From the NCBI RefSeq assembly GCF_900141745.1, contig NZ_FSRM01000002.1, positions 992,001-1,056,000 of the forward strand: a stretch of DNA of 64,000 bases. The letters run 5' to 3'. Position numbers and translations under genes: made by a program. The notes beneath the pieces are model-generated. The model saw only the letters and a list, made by a program, of their open reading frames with translations. It was not told where the DNA came from and did no database searches. Positions 8,692-17,671 of this stretch are shown piece by piece. How positions within the stretch are numbered: the first letter of the stretch is position 1; every line of letters starts with the position of its first letter. This stretch comes from Paraburkholderia phenazinium. GTDB lineage: Bacteria; Pseudomonadota; Gammaproteobacteria; Burkholderiales; Burkholderiaceae.

Positions 8692-9399
8692 ATGAATACC
8701 ACCCCTGACGCTATCCCGCGCCCCGCCATGCGTTCCCTGACGCCCATCGAAGCGCGCGTGCTGGGTGTGCTCGTCGAGAAACAGCACACGGTGCCGGACA
8801 CCTATCCGCTTTCGCTCAACGCGCTCACCGCCGGTTGCAACCAGAAAACCGCGCGCGCTCCGGTGATGAACGTCAGCGAGGCCGAGGTGCTCACCGCCAT
8901 CGATAGTATGAAACGCCTCAGTCTCGTGCTGGAAGGCAGCAGCAGCCGCGTGCCGCGTTTCGAGCACAACATGAATCGCGTGCTGGGCATTCCGAGCCAG
9001 TCCGCCGCACTGCTCACGGTGTTGATCCTGCGCGGTCCGCAAACGGCCGCGGAATTGCGCCTGAACAGTTCGCGCCTGCATGACTTCGCTGATATCTCGT
9101 CGGTTGAAGTGTTTCTGGATGAACTTGCGGCGCACGAACCGGCACGCGTGGTGAAGCTGCCGCGTGCGCCGGGTGGACGAGAGCATCGCTGGGCGCATCT
9201 GTTGTGCGGAGAAGTCAGCGTGAGCGAAGAGGCCGCGCGTGGCGGCGTTGCGGAAGACCCAGCGGCATTCGCCGAGGTCGAGACACTGCGAGCGGAAGTG
9301 AAGCGTCAGGGCGAGGAGTTGGTGCGCCTTCAGACGCTCGTCGAGCATATGGCTGCGGAACTGGGCATCAGCCTCGATAAATTCTCGCGCGAGCCCTGA
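8692..9399 (+). CDS. yceH: YceH family protein (DUF480)
   Basis: 235 residues from the ATG at 8692. The protein matches YceH: the N-terminal block RSLTPIEARVLGVLVEKQHTVPDTYPLSLNAL with NQKTARAPV, then a second winged-helix block (VLILRGPQTAAELRLNSSRLHDF) and a coiled-coil-like C-terminus. Two tandem winged-helix domains are known for this family. The molecular role is unclear; in enterobacteria it lies near mviM/mviN. An upstream in-frame GTG at 8656 exists, but the extra residues are not conserved-looking. Confidence 0.9.
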   Translation: MNTTPDAIPRPAMRSLTPIEARVLGVLVEKQHTVPDTYPLSLNALTAGCNQKTARAPVMNVSEAEVLTAIDSMKRLSLVLEGSSSRVPRFEHNMNRVLGIPSQSAALLTVLILRGPQTAAELRLNSSRLHDFADISSVEVFLDELAAHEPARVVKLPRAPGGREHRWAHLLCGEVSVSEEAARGGVAEDPAAFAEVETLRAEVKRQGEELVRLQTLVEHMAAELGISLDKFSREP

Positions 9400-9458
9400 C
9401 CGTCTGCGACGCTCAGTCAATTCTTTGCGATTGTTTGCAATTTGCAACTCAGCGCAAC

Positions 9459-9743
9459 TCAGTCGCCCGGAAAGTCGCCGAAGGGGTTTTCCGCTTCCTT
9501 TGCTTCCGTGCGCAGATTGTATTCAGCGCGTACCGCCTGGAGCACTGCTGCAATGTCCCGCTCGAATCCTGCGGCGTTGCCGAAGTGCTTCATATCCCAA
9601 TTGCAGCCGGTTTTGTCGGGCTCTTGCAGCTGCGGACGAGGAACGCGAATCTTGACGCCGTCTTCGACGACTTCCTGAAGACGATGCAGTCGCCGGTTCA
9701 CTTCCTGCTGTAGCTGGGACGCGTTGAGTGTCTTGCGTATCAT
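9459..9743 (-). CDS. Small conserved protein of unknown function
   Basis: 94 residues, Arg/Glu/Gln-rich and soluble, with an N-terminal helix-rich part (QLQQEVNRRLHRLQEVVEDG) and a C-terminal part containing CNWDMKHFGNAAGFERDIAAVL. No signal peptide or membrane segment. Codon usage with high GC3 and the lack of a competing gene support it as real. It resembles short hypothetical proteins found in Burkholderiales, but I assign no function. It is divergent from the dehydrogenase at 9797. Confidence 0.75.
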   Translation of the reverse strand: MIRKTLNASQLQQEVNRRLHRLQEVVEDGVKIRVPRPQLQEPDKTGCNWDMKHFGNAAGFERDIAAVLQAVRAEYNLRTEAKEAENPFGDFPGD

Positions 9744-9796
9744 GTTGAAATTCGCCTCGAAATCTCAGGCTATATGGTACCGGAGGAGACATCACC

Positions 9797-10957
9797 ATGA
9801 ACACATTCCGCTTTCAGACCGTGCCGACGCTCGTCGTCGAATATGGCGCCGCACGTCGCCTCGGCAGTTTGCTGCGTGAGCAGTTTCCGGCGCTGACGCG
9901 CCTGTGTGTTGTCACGGATAGCTTTCTGCATCGCAGCGGTCTGTTGAATCCCGCCCTGGCCGATCTCGCCGCCCACGGCTGGCAGGTCACCGTGATCGAC
10001 GATGTGATCGCCGATCCGCCCGAACATATCGTGCTGGAAGCCACTTCGTGGGCGCGTGACGCAAACGCCGAGATTGTGCTGGGCCTGGGCGGCGGCTCCT
10101 CGATGGACGTGGCGAAGCTGCTGGCCGTGCTGGTGCCGCAAGACCAGCAAACGCTTGGCGAAATGTACGGCGTCAACAAGGTCGAAGTGGCGCGCTTGCC
10201 GCTCGTGCAGATGCCTACCACGGCAGGCACTGGCTCCGAGGTGACCGCGGTTTCGATCGTCACCGTTGGCGAAGCGAAAAAGATGGGCGTCGTGGCGCCG
10301 CAGCTGATCGCCGACCTGGCCATTCTGGACGCAGAACTCACGCTCGGACTGCCTGCCGCTGCGACCGCGGCGACCGGCATCGATGCGATGGTGCATGCCA
10401 TCGAGGCGTACACGTCGGTGCGTCTGAAGAACCCAATCTCGGACATGCTTGCCGTGAAAGCGCTCCAATTGCTGTCGAGCAATCTGCTGCCTGCCTGCGA
10501 GAATGGCCAGGACCGCGCGGCGCGCGAGGCGATGCTGCTCGGCGCGACGTTTGCCGGTCAGGCCTTCGCCAACTCGCCGGTGGCGGCGGTGCATGCGTTG
10601 GCCTATCCGATCGGCGGTATCTATCATGTGCCGCATGGTCTTTCCAACGCACTCGTGCTGCCGCACGTGCTGCGCTTCAACGCGGAGGCGGCGGCGCATC
10701 TGTACGCCGAACTAGCCGGTGTGATCGTGCCGGCAGCGAGCGGTAGCGACGCTAGCCGTACCCAGGCCTTGATCGAGCATATAGAACACCTGATTGCCGC
10801 GACGGGGATACCTGCGACGCTGCGGGCGGTGGGCATCGAACGTAGCGGTCTCGAACGGATGGCCAGCGACGCGATGCTGCAGACGCGCTTGCTCGTCAAT
10901 AATCCCCGGGTCGTTTCGGAGGCCGATGCATTGGCTATCTATACTTCTGCATTCTGA
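9797..10957 (+). CDS. Iron-containing (group III) alcohol dehydrogenase
   Basis: 386 residues of the Fe-ADH fold. The N-terminal NAD(P)-binding half has GGGSSMDVAK (98-107) and TAGTGSE (142-148). The C-terminal half has the metal ligands D196, H200, H266 and H280, within DAMVHAIEAYTS and HALAYPIGGIYHVPHGLSNA. It should catalyse reversible NAD(P)-linked oxidation of an alcohol or hydroxy acid in the cytosol. The substrate cannot be told; family members include 1,3-propanediol, lactaldehyde and butanol dehydrogenases. GGAGGAG upstream of the ATG supports the start. It stands alone. Confidence 0.92.
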   Translation: MNTFRFQTVPTLVVEYGAARRLGSLLREQFPALTRLCVVTDSFLHRSGLLNPALADLAAHGWQVTVIDDVIADPPEHIVLEATSWARDANAEIVLGLGGGSSMDVAKLLAVLVPQDQQTLGEMYGVNKVEVARLPLVQMPTTAGTGSEVTAVSIVTVGEAKKMGVVAPQLIADLAILDAELTLGLPAAATAATGIDAMVHAIEAYTSVRLKNPISDMLAVKALQLLSSNLLPACENGQDRAAREAMLLGATFAGQAFANSPVAAVHALAYPIGGIYHVPHGLSNALVLPHVLRFNAEAAAHLYAELAGVIVPAASGSDASRTQALIEHIEHLIAATGIPATLRAVGIERSGLERMASDAMLQTRLLVNNPRVVSEADALAIYTSAF

Positions 10958-11057
10958 TTCACCCGAGTTGCTGAGGCCGCCCGCGCACTGCTACATTTGC
11001 AGCGCGCGGCGGCCCGCCGCGCATGCCACGCTGTAGAAAACTCCAACCAGATAAATC

Positions 11058-12110
11058 ATGCGCTCACTATTTGCTCGCTGCTTCTTTGGGGCTGTTTTAT
11101 TCCTCGCGGCATTGTCAGGCGCGTGCGGTGGCGGCGGAGGCACGCAGAGCTCTTCCGGCAGTTCCACCGGCAGTGCCGGCACGACTTCCAGCGCCACCAG
11201 TGCGGTCACGCTGAGCGGCTCGACCAACGTGTCGATTGCGGCCGCGCGAAACCTTCCGGCCTCTGCGGTGTGGGCGGTGTACTACGGCACCGCGGCACAA
11301 GCCAATCCTACCCAACTGGCTTCGAGCTTCAACGTGATCGTCATCGACGCCGATCCGGGCACGGGCAGTCCCAACTTCACGCCCGCGCAGATTACCGCGC
11401 TCAAGGCAAAAGGGGCGAAGGTGCTCAGCTATCTGAACGTCGGCGCCTGCGAGACCTGGCGAACCTACTGGACAACGGTGCCCGCCGGCTTCGAGTCCTG
11501 CGGCGCGAATACAGCGGCCCAGCTCGGCCAGTACAGCGGCTACTCGGACGAGTACTGGATGAACGTCGGCAATGCAGCCTATCAGAACCTGATCGTCAAC
11601 TACGTTGCGTCGCGCCTTGCGGCGACGGGTGTCGATGGATTCATGCTGGATAACATCGAAATCGTGGGCCACGGCGCGAATGCAGCGCAGGGCCCGTGCA
11701 ACGCCGCTTGCACGCAAGGCGGTCTGGACCTGGTTGCGCAGCTGCGCACGGAATTCCCAAACCTGACGATCATGCTGAACAATGCGCCGACCTCGGCCCT
11801 CAGCGGTTCAAGCGGCGGCGTGTCGTTCCCGATGCTCGTGGATGGCAACTTCGCCGAACAGGTATTTCTGCCGTCGCTGGATAGTTCGCTGTTGCAAGAG
11901 CTGCAGACGTGGAAGAGCACGGAGGGAAAGTTACCGCGCAGCGCGTTCTTTACAGGAACGCTCGACTACGTCAGCAGTTGCTCGGACAGCACGGACGCGC
12001 AAAACGGCTGGAATGCCAGCGTCGCGGTCGGGTTCAGTCCGTCGATCGCCACCTCCGCGCTTGATCAGGTTTGCTGGTGGTCGTTCTTGCCGGCAGTGAC
12101 GTCGAACTAA
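11058..12110 (+). CDS. GH114-type (endo-alpha-1,4-polygalactosaminidase-like) lipoprotein
   Basis: 350 residues. The N-terminus is a type II signal peptide with lipobox LSGAC (Cys24), followed by a Gly/Ser/Thr-rich linker to about residue 60. The catalytic region is a TIM-barrel of the GH114 family: VWAVYYG, VIVIDADPGTG, AKVLSYLNVGACETWR, VDGFMLDNIE, FAEQVF. Acidic residues at strand ends (DAD and LDNIE) fit the family's proposed catalytic pair. Family members hydrolyse alpha-1,4-linked galactosamine polymers, so this may trim or remodel a cationic exopolysaccharide at the cell surface. The gene stands alone; the substrate is inference. Confidence 0.85.
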   Translation: MRSLFARCFFGAVLFLAALSGACGGGGGTQSSSGSSTGSAGTTSSATSAVTLSGSTNVSIAAARNLPASAVWAVYYGTAAQANPTQLASSFNVIVIDADPGTGSPNFTPAQITALKAKGAKVLSYLNVGACETWRTYWTTVPAGFESCGANTAAQLGQYSGYSDEYWMNVGNAAYQNLIVNYVASRLAATGVDGFMLDNIEIVGHGANAAQGPCNAACTQGGLDLVAQLRTEFPNLTIMLNNAPTSALSGSSGGVSFPMLVDGNFAEQVFLPSLDSSLLQELQTWKSTEGKLPRSAFFTGTLDYVSSCSDSTDAQNGWNASVAVGFSPSIATSALDQVCWWSFLPAVTSN

Positions 12111-12125
12111 ATTTGGGCGGTCCGC

Positions 12126-12145
12126 ATCTTCGTTCGCTCGAAGAT
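12126..12145. terminator. Hairpin between convergent genes
   Basis: ATCTTCG (12126-12132) and CGAAGAT (12139-12145) form a 7-bp stem with a 6-nt loop in the 45-bp gap between the GH114 gene and the convergent acylase gene. No T tract; a bidirectional terminator is plausible. Confidence 0.45.
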
Positions 12146-12155
12146 TGCTGCGCGG

Positions 12156-14636
12156 TCAATGCACCTGTGGCACGAGTTCAAGCCGGTGCACCGTAGCACC
12201 CGGCAAGAACGGCGTGGTGTCGCCATGTACCCACGCCTCATGTCCCGCCAGAAAGTACGGTGAGAGCGGATTGCCGGACTGCCCGCCCGGCATCTCGAAG
12301 ATACCCTCCTGCTCGCGTCCCGGCGACACGATCATCCGCTCAGACGCGCCGAACGAAGGTGCCTGCACGCGCGGCATGTTGAAGTCGCCCGGCAGCGGAT
12401 CGCGTGGCGCAGCGAGCCAGCCGCGTATCCACGGTAGCCAGCCTGGGACGATCCGCGCGAACGGATGTTCGATGGCCGCGCGGTTGCGATCGCCCCAACG
12501 CGCATCCGATACGTTCACGTCCGGCGGTAACTGGTCGATTGCGTGGTCGACACGGTTGAGCATGAAGGCACGCCAGTTGGCGACGCCATCCGGCACCCAT
12601 GCCTGATGGGCGGCGAGCGCTTCCATGACCGCTTCGTAGCGTGAACTTGCAGCGCGAAAGCCCGTCTGCGGGTTGTCTGCGTTATTGCCAAAGCTCGCCG
12701 GGATATCTTTGTCGAGCTTGCCGAACCATGCGTCGTACAGCGAGAAATAGAACGCGCGAACGAGACGGTAGCCAATGGCGTCTGCATCGGCGCGGCCGTT
12801 CCATGCGAGCACCTGACTGCGGAATTCGGCGCGCTGCGGATGGTCGCGCAACGCATCGGCATCGAGCGCAGAGAGGGCGAGACGGCGCCAACTGTCTATC
12901 CATAGCGCGCGGTCGTCGGTCTGGATAGCCAGCATGTCGTGCTCGTTTGCATGTGGCAGCGCGAGCAGGTCATCGCGAATCTGCGACGCACGCGCACCGA
13001 GGTCGGCGCCGGCATCGCCAAGCAGCCCCGCTTCGGTGGGTGGCAGCGTATGGTTGTTCGCGGTCCACAGGCGTCCAAGCGGCGGGGCGATTCGCGAGGG
13101 GTAATTCGCCGGTTCGAGATAGCCTTGCCAGCCCTGGTAGGTGGCGGAATCAAAGGGCAGATCGTCGAACGAGTTGCTCGCGGCTGTCGCGCCGCTGGTC
13201 CAGTGCGGCAGCGGTCCAGCCAGCGTCCAGCCTATCTTGCCGTGCGAATCGGCGACCATGAAGTTCTGCGTTGGAATGCCGCTGGTTTGCGCCGTATGCA
13301 GCGCGTCCTCGACGCTGGTGCTGTCTTCGAGCCGCTGCAGGTTGACGTTGACGGCCTGCGCGTCGTGGGCAACCCAGCGCAACGCAAAAGTGTGCGAACC
13401 GACCACGATCTCGGGACCCCATTGCGTATCGGCGACCGCCAGGTCGACCGACGCGCCACCCTTCACGTCGATGCGTTCGTGATGCACCGTTGCACTTTGC
13501 CAGCTACCGTCGGGAGTCTTGTATTGCAGCGGATCAGCGGGGTTGCGCTGCAGTTCGATCAGGTCGATGAAGCGGCCGTAGCTGTTGGTGAAGCCCCAGG
13601 CAATCTGCCCGTTGCTGCCGGCGATGACGAGCGGCGCACCAGGCAGGCTGACTCCGGTTATGTGCCGCGGATGCCCGTCCGCACCTGGCCATGTGAGCGA
13701 CAAGCGATACCAGATGTTGGGCAGCGAGAGCCCCAGGTGCATGTCGCTCGCAAGGAGCGCGCCGCCTTGCGCGCTGTGTGCGCCATCGACCGCCCAGCCG
13801 TTGCTGCCGATCATCGAATTGCCGGCCATCAGGTCGCTATAGGCGAGATCGGTCGCAGGCAACGCAATGCTTGCGGTCTTCGACGCGCGGAGCCAGTCGG
13901 GGCGAGTGGCTGGCGGTGTAGCGAGGTCGACGGGGGGAGGCTTGGCGACGTCGAACGGTGCGTCCCAATGGCTTGTTGCTGGCAGCAGGAACGCGAACAG
14001 ATCGGCGGGTACACGCTGGCGCAGCGCCGCGCGCGAAAGAATGCGGCTGACCTCGCCTGACTGGAGGTCGAAGTACATCGCGTAGACGACGAGGAGGGTA
14101 TCCTCGGGCCGCCAGGCGGCCGGCTGGGTACGCAGTACCCAGTATTCGAATGGACGCGAAGCGAGCGACGCCAGACCGTCGTTGACACCCGCTGTGTAAC
14201 GGTCGATCAACGTGCGCTGGTCGGCGGGCATGGCGTCGATCAGCGCGCGGGCGCGTTCGCGGAAACGGTTCGGCCGGTTGCGGCGGTCGAGGTCGAGCGC
14301 GGGCGCCCCGACTAGCGCGGCCATCTCGCCTGCCGCGACGCGGCGCAACAGGTCCATCTGGAAGAAGCGATCCTGCGCGTGCACGAAGCCGGTGGCATAG
14401 GCTACGTCCGCGCGTGTATTGCCATGCAGGGTGGGTACGCCGAGCATATCGCGTTCGACCGTGACCGCGGCGGAGAGGGCTGCTGCGTTATGCGTGCCGT
14501 CGAGTTGCGGGAGGCTGGCGCGTAGCGTCAGCCAGGCCGCGAGTACGATCGCGGCGAGGATCAGGACGAGGACGTAGAGCGAGCGAAGCAACCAGTTGGC
14601 GCGCGGCTGTCGGAAGGAAAGGCTCGGGCGATTCAT
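12156..14636 (-). CDS. Penicillin-acylase family Ntn hydrolase, membrane-anchored
   Basis: 826 residues. An N-terminal hydrophobic helix (about 16-38) may be an uncleaved signal anchor, leaving the enzyme in the periplasm. The alpha-chain region has DMLGVPTLHG and ATGFVHAQDRFFQMDLLRR. The autoprocessing site is G277/S278 in GSNGWAVDG, where S278 becomes the N-terminal nucleophile of the beta chain; VDGAHSAQGGALLASDMHLGL follows as usual. The family includes penicillin G acylases and acyl-homoserine-lactone acylases, which hydrolyse an amide-linked acyl chain. Length fits precursors of both groups. The true substrate is unknown; AHL quenching is possible. Monocistronic. Confidence 0.92.
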   Translation of the reverse strand: MNRPSLSFRQPRANWLLRSLYVLVLILAAIVLAAWLTLRASLPQLDGTHNAAALSAAVTVERDMLGVPTLHGNTRADVAYATGFVHAQDRFFQMDLLRRVAAGEMAALVGAPALDLDRRNRPNRFRERARALIDAMPADQRTLIDRYTAGVNDGLASLASRPFEYWVLRTQPAAWRPEDTLLVVYAMYFDLQSGEVSRILSRAALRQRVPADLFAFLLPATSHWDAPFDVAKPPPVDLATPPATRPDWLRASKTASIALPATDLAYSDLMAGNSMIGSNGWAVDGAHSAQGGALLASDMHLGLSLPNIWYRLSLTWPGADGHPRHITGVSLPGAPLVIAGSNGQIAWGFTNSYGRFIDLIELQRNPADPLQYKTPDGSWQSATVHHERIDVKGGASVDLAVADTQWGPEIVVGSHTFALRWVAHDAQAVNVNLQRLEDSTSVEDALHTAQTSGIPTQNFMVADSHGKIGWTLAGPLPHWTSGATAASNSFDDLPFDSATYQGWQGYLEPANYPSRIAPPLGRLWTANNHTLPPTEAGLLGDAGADLGARASQIRDDLLALPHANEHDMLAIQTDDRALWIDSWRRLALSALDADALRDHPQRAEFRSQVLAWNGRADADAIGYRLVRAFYFSLYDAWFGKLDKDIPASFGNNADNPQTGFRAASSRYEAVMEALAAHQAWVPDGVANWRAFMLNRVDHAIDQLPPDVNVSDARWGDRNRAAIEHPFARIVPGWLPWIRGWLAAPRDPLPGDFNMPRVQAPSFGASERMIVSPGREQEGIFEMPGGQSGNPLSPYFLAGHEAWVHGDTTPFLPGATVHRLELVPQVH

Positions 14637-14901
14637 CGCTGATGACGAATGTTGTGGTTGCGGTTAGATGGCGCGGGCACATGCACCGATGGCGTATGAC
14701 CATAGCACGGGCAGGTTTTTCGGTGTGGTAGGTTCTTGATGCAGCCCGACTCGGGTGTTCGGAACAACCCGTCTGCTGAGGCGCACCAACAACGCGTTCA
14801 TTGACACAGGTCTGGAGGATCGCTCGCGAACCTGCATGGAGAATATTGCACTGTGGTCTCTGCCGACCAGCTGCTAAACGACGCGGCTTAGGCGTGCACG
14901 G

Positions 14902-15789
14902 TCAGTCGTTATCTGCGGCGTATTGTTTGTCGAGGCGATCGAAGAGCGGCTTGTCGACCAGGCGCTGGCGCTCGTTGAACGGAGCCAACAAGGTCGGGTC
15001 TTCGTCGAGCTTGCCTTCGTCGCGCAGCACGGCAAGTGCTTTTTGCATGCCGAGCACCGCGCTCTGCAACGCTGCATTCGCATACAGCACGATGCCGAAC
15101 CCCAGCTCCGCGAGTGCGCTCTGCGGCATGACCGGGGTTTTGCCACCCACCACGATGTTGATCAGCTGCGGCGTGCTCAACAGGGTCGGCAGGCGTTTGA
15201 TTTCGTCGAAGGTCTCGACCGCCTCGACAAACAGAATGTCCGCACCCGCCTCGGCAAAACGATGCGCGCGTTCGATGGCCGCCTCGAAGCCATGAACAGC
15301 GCATGCATCGGTGCGCGCAACGATCTGGAAATTCGCATCTTCACGCGCGTCGACAGCGGCGTGTAGTTTGCCGACCATCTCGCTCGTCGAAATCACGGCC
15401 TTGCCTGCGAAATGGCCGCATTTCTTGGGGCTGACCTGATCTTCGAGCTGGATCGCGTCGGCGCCGGCCCGCTCGAGCGTCCGCACCGTTTGACGCACGT
15501 TGAGCGCGTTGCCAAAGCCAGTGTCCGCATCGACGACGAGCGGCAGATCCACGGCGTCGCGAATCCGCGAGGTGTGTTCCGCAATGTCACTCAGGCCGAT
15601 AAAGCCGAGGTCGGGCAAGCCGAACGACATGTTCGTGACGCCCGCGCCGGTGATATAGAGCGCGCTGAAACCGGCATCCGCGACGACGCGTGCGCTCATC
15701 GCATTGAAGGCGCCGGGCATGAGCAGGGCGCGGCGTTGCTGGACGGCCTCGCGAAAGGCGGCGCGCCGCGCCGCGGATGATTGTGACAT
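14902..15789 (-). CDS. Isocitrate lyase/PEP mutase superfamily lyase
   Basis: 295 residues, a TIM-barrel C-C bond lyase. Visible are MPGAFNAMSARV, the Mg-binding VVDADTGFGN (D87, D89), QLEDQVSPKKCGH with active-site C124 and H126, and VARTDA. The KKCGH loop is the signature of the 2-methylisocitrate, 2,3-dimethylmalate and oxaloacetate lyase branch rather than PEP mutase. GGGAGATCAGCC just upstream supports the ATG. The gene lies 55 bp downstream of the MFS carrier on the same strand, so the carrier may import the acid it cleaves. No prpBC genes are present, so a propionate role is not supported. Confidence 0.9.
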   Translation of the reverse strand: MSQSSAARRAAFREAVQQRRALLMPGAFNAMSARVVADAGFSALYITGAGVTNMSFGLPDLGFIGLSDIAEHTSRIRDAVDLPLVVDADTGFGNALNVRQTVRTLERAGADAIQLEDQVSPKKCGHFAGKAVISTSEMVGKLHAAVDAREDANFQIVARTDACAVHGFEAAIERAHRFAEAGADILFVEAVETFDEIKRLPTLLSTPQLINIVVGGKTPVMPQSALAELGFGIVLYANAALQSAVLGMQKALAVLRDEGKLDEDPTLLAPFNERQRLVDKPLFDRLDKQYAADND

Positions 15790-15844
15790 GGCTGATCTCC
15801 CGGAAGATGGAGAATGAGTATGCAGGATTTACGCCGATCCGGCA

Positions 15845-17167
15845 TCAGGCAGCGGGTTCGATCCCCTCATCGATAATCGGCCGGCGGGCCATGAACCAAT
15901 AGAACAGCGCCGCACAGCCGGCAATGATGCCGCCCGAGATGAAGGCTAGGGCATACGAACCGGTGCGGTCGACGATAAACCCGGCCACGACCGGTGAAAA
16001 AGCCCCGCCAAAGTAACCACCGAAGTTCTGGATTGCGCTCACCGACGCGACCATCGACGACGGTGCGATATCGGCTGCGAGGGCCCATGCCGAGCCAACC
16101 ACGGCAGACACGAAGGCGAGACCGACGGTAAACAACGTCAGCGTCACGTTGAGGGAGTGAGTGAAGGGCAACGCGACCGCGCACACGGCGGCGCCTGTCG
16201 CGCAGCAGGCAATCAGCAACCGCTTGGCATCGATCGGCGCCGCGAGATGGCGATCGACGATTTTCTTCGCCAGATAGCCGACCGCGATCTCGCCGACCGC
16301 GCCGCCGGCCCATGGGATGCCCGCATACACGCCCAGTTGTGCGAACGAGATGTGAAAGCGATCGAGCAGATACAGCGGTAAAAACACCAGAAAGATGTTC
16401 CAGAGCCAGATGGTGCAGAAGTAGCCGAGGATCATCCCCCAGACGCTGCGGCGCGTGAACAGCGAACGCCACTTGACTGACGACGTCGTCAGCGAGCGTT
16501 CATGACCGCCGCCACCCGCTTCGATGTAGGCGCGTTCTTCGTTCGAGAGACGCCGGCTGTCCACCGGGTTGCGATACAGCATCAGGAACAACAGGGCAAA
16601 CGCGATGCCGAACGCGCCTGTCACGTGGAACAGCGAGCGCCAGCCGAATGCGATCATCAGCGCGACGAGCATGGCCGGCGCAAGCGCCGGTCCCCACTTT
16701 GACGACGAATCCCACACGCCGGTCGCAAAGCCGCGCTCCTTGGCCGGAAACCATGCCGCGGTGATTTTCGCGGAGGTCGGCCAACACGGTGCTTCGCCGA
16801 CGGCAAGCAAGGCGCGCATGACCAGCAAGCCGGACATCGAACCTACTACACCCGTTAGCCACGTCGCGACGCTCCACCAGATCATGCCGAGCGCGTACGC
16901 GCGCTTCGCGCCGAAGCGGTCGATCACCCAGCCTGCGGGCAATTGCATCACCGCATACGTCCACGCGAACACGCTTCCGAGCAGGCCGATCTGCGTGCGT
17001 GTCAGGCCGAGTTCGTGAATCATGCCGGGCGCGGCGATCGACAGGCTCGCGCGGTCCATGTAGTTGATGATGCCGCCGATTAGCAGCCAGATCACGACAT
17101 GCCAACGGTAGTTGAGGCGGGTGGTTCCTGCAGCAGCAGCGGATACGGGAATGCTGGGTTCGTCCAA
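15845..17167 (-). CDS. MFS transporter, anion:cation symporter type
   Basis: About 440 residues with 12 hydrophobic segments. Family motifs are MDRASLSIAAPGM after TM1 and DRFGAKRAYALG in loop 2-3, as in hexuronate/glucarate/phthalate-type carriers. I chose the TTG at 17165-17167 because GGAGA lies 6 nt upstream and the protein then has normal length. Upstream ATGs at 17233 and 17206 lack ribosome sites and would add non-membrane residues. It probably imports an organic acid for the lyase encoded 55 bp downstream (inference). Confidence 0.88.
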   Translation of the reverse strand: MDEPSIPVSAAAAGTTRLNYRWHVVIWLLIGGIINYMDRASLSIAAPGMIHELGLTRTQIGLLGSVFAWTYAVMQLPAGWVIDRFGAKRAYALGMIWWSVATWLTGVVGSMSGLLVMRALLAVGEAPCWPTSAKITAAWFPAKERGFATGVWDSSSKWGPALAPAMLVALMIAFGWRSLFHVTGAFGIAFALLFLMLYRNPVDSRRLSNEERAYIEAGGGGHERSLTTSSVKWRSLFTRRSVWGMILGYFCTIWLWNIFLVFLPLYLLDRFHISFAQLGVYAGIPWAGGAVGEIAVGYLAKKIVDRHLAAPIDAKRLLIACCATGAAVCAVALPFTHSLNVTLTLFTVGLAFVSAVVGSAWALAADIAPSSMVASVSAIQNFGGYFGGAFSPVVAGFIVDRTGSYALAFISGGIIAGCAALFYWFMARRPIIDEGIEPAA

Positions 17168-17671
17168 AGCTTGTCTCCGTTCGCATGGCCTTTGGCGGCC
17201 ATTCATTGTCGTTACCGGCGTCTGTTCCGGCATTGTGCAACGCGAGGTGGATTCGCGTGCGCAAAGCGACCAGTGTACGGACGGAAACCGGCTGGCTCCA
17301 ATCAGCAAACCGTATGGGCCGATACCGTTTGCGTTATCGGCCCCCGGTCCTTGGTCCCGCTCACGCGACTTGGTCGCTTTCGGACAAGAAATGCGTGATC
17401 TGGCGGGCGGGAATGGCTAGGGAAAAGACTTTGTAGGTTGGCGGGTATGCCTATAAAGTATGCCCGTCGGCCCTTCGACAGGGCCGCTGGCTGGCACAGG
17501 CGGACGAAAAGCCACCAGGCAATCAGGTGAAAAGAAGAAGGGAATTCGTAAGGTTTTCGGCCTTTGAGGCAAACTCACGGCAAACGTTATTTCCTTTCAT
17601 CGGATACGTCGTTGATCGTAGTAACGTATCGGATTATCTTTCGCCCGCTTACATCGATTTTTGAGGCGCTT
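17168..17671. other. 504-bp non-coding divergent region
   Basis: Lies between the MFS carrier (minus) and the KfrA-like gene (plus). It holds the long palindrome at 17316-17343, a direct repeat GTATGCC (17445-17451 and 17458-17464) separated by TATAAA, and a 7-bp hairpin (CGGCCCT at 17468-17474 with AGGGCCG at 17480-17486). I see no convincing gene in it. Confidence 0.6.
17316..17343. promoter_or_regulatory. 28-bp palindrome upstream of the MFS gene
   Basis: GGGCCGATA (17316-17324) and TATCGGCCC (17335-17343) are perfect 9-bp inverted arms. Inside them a CG/CG pair continues the symmetry after one mismatch, leaving a TTTG loop. It lies about 150 bp upstream of the MFS start and 330 bp upstream of the KfrA-like start. 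It could be an operator or a transcribed hairpin; no regulator is adjacent. Confidence 0.55.

Noticed and set aside
15789..15845. Propionate (methylcitrate) assignment for the isocitrate-lyase-like gene
   Set aside because: No prpC, prpD or acnM neighbours are present; only an MFS carrier is.
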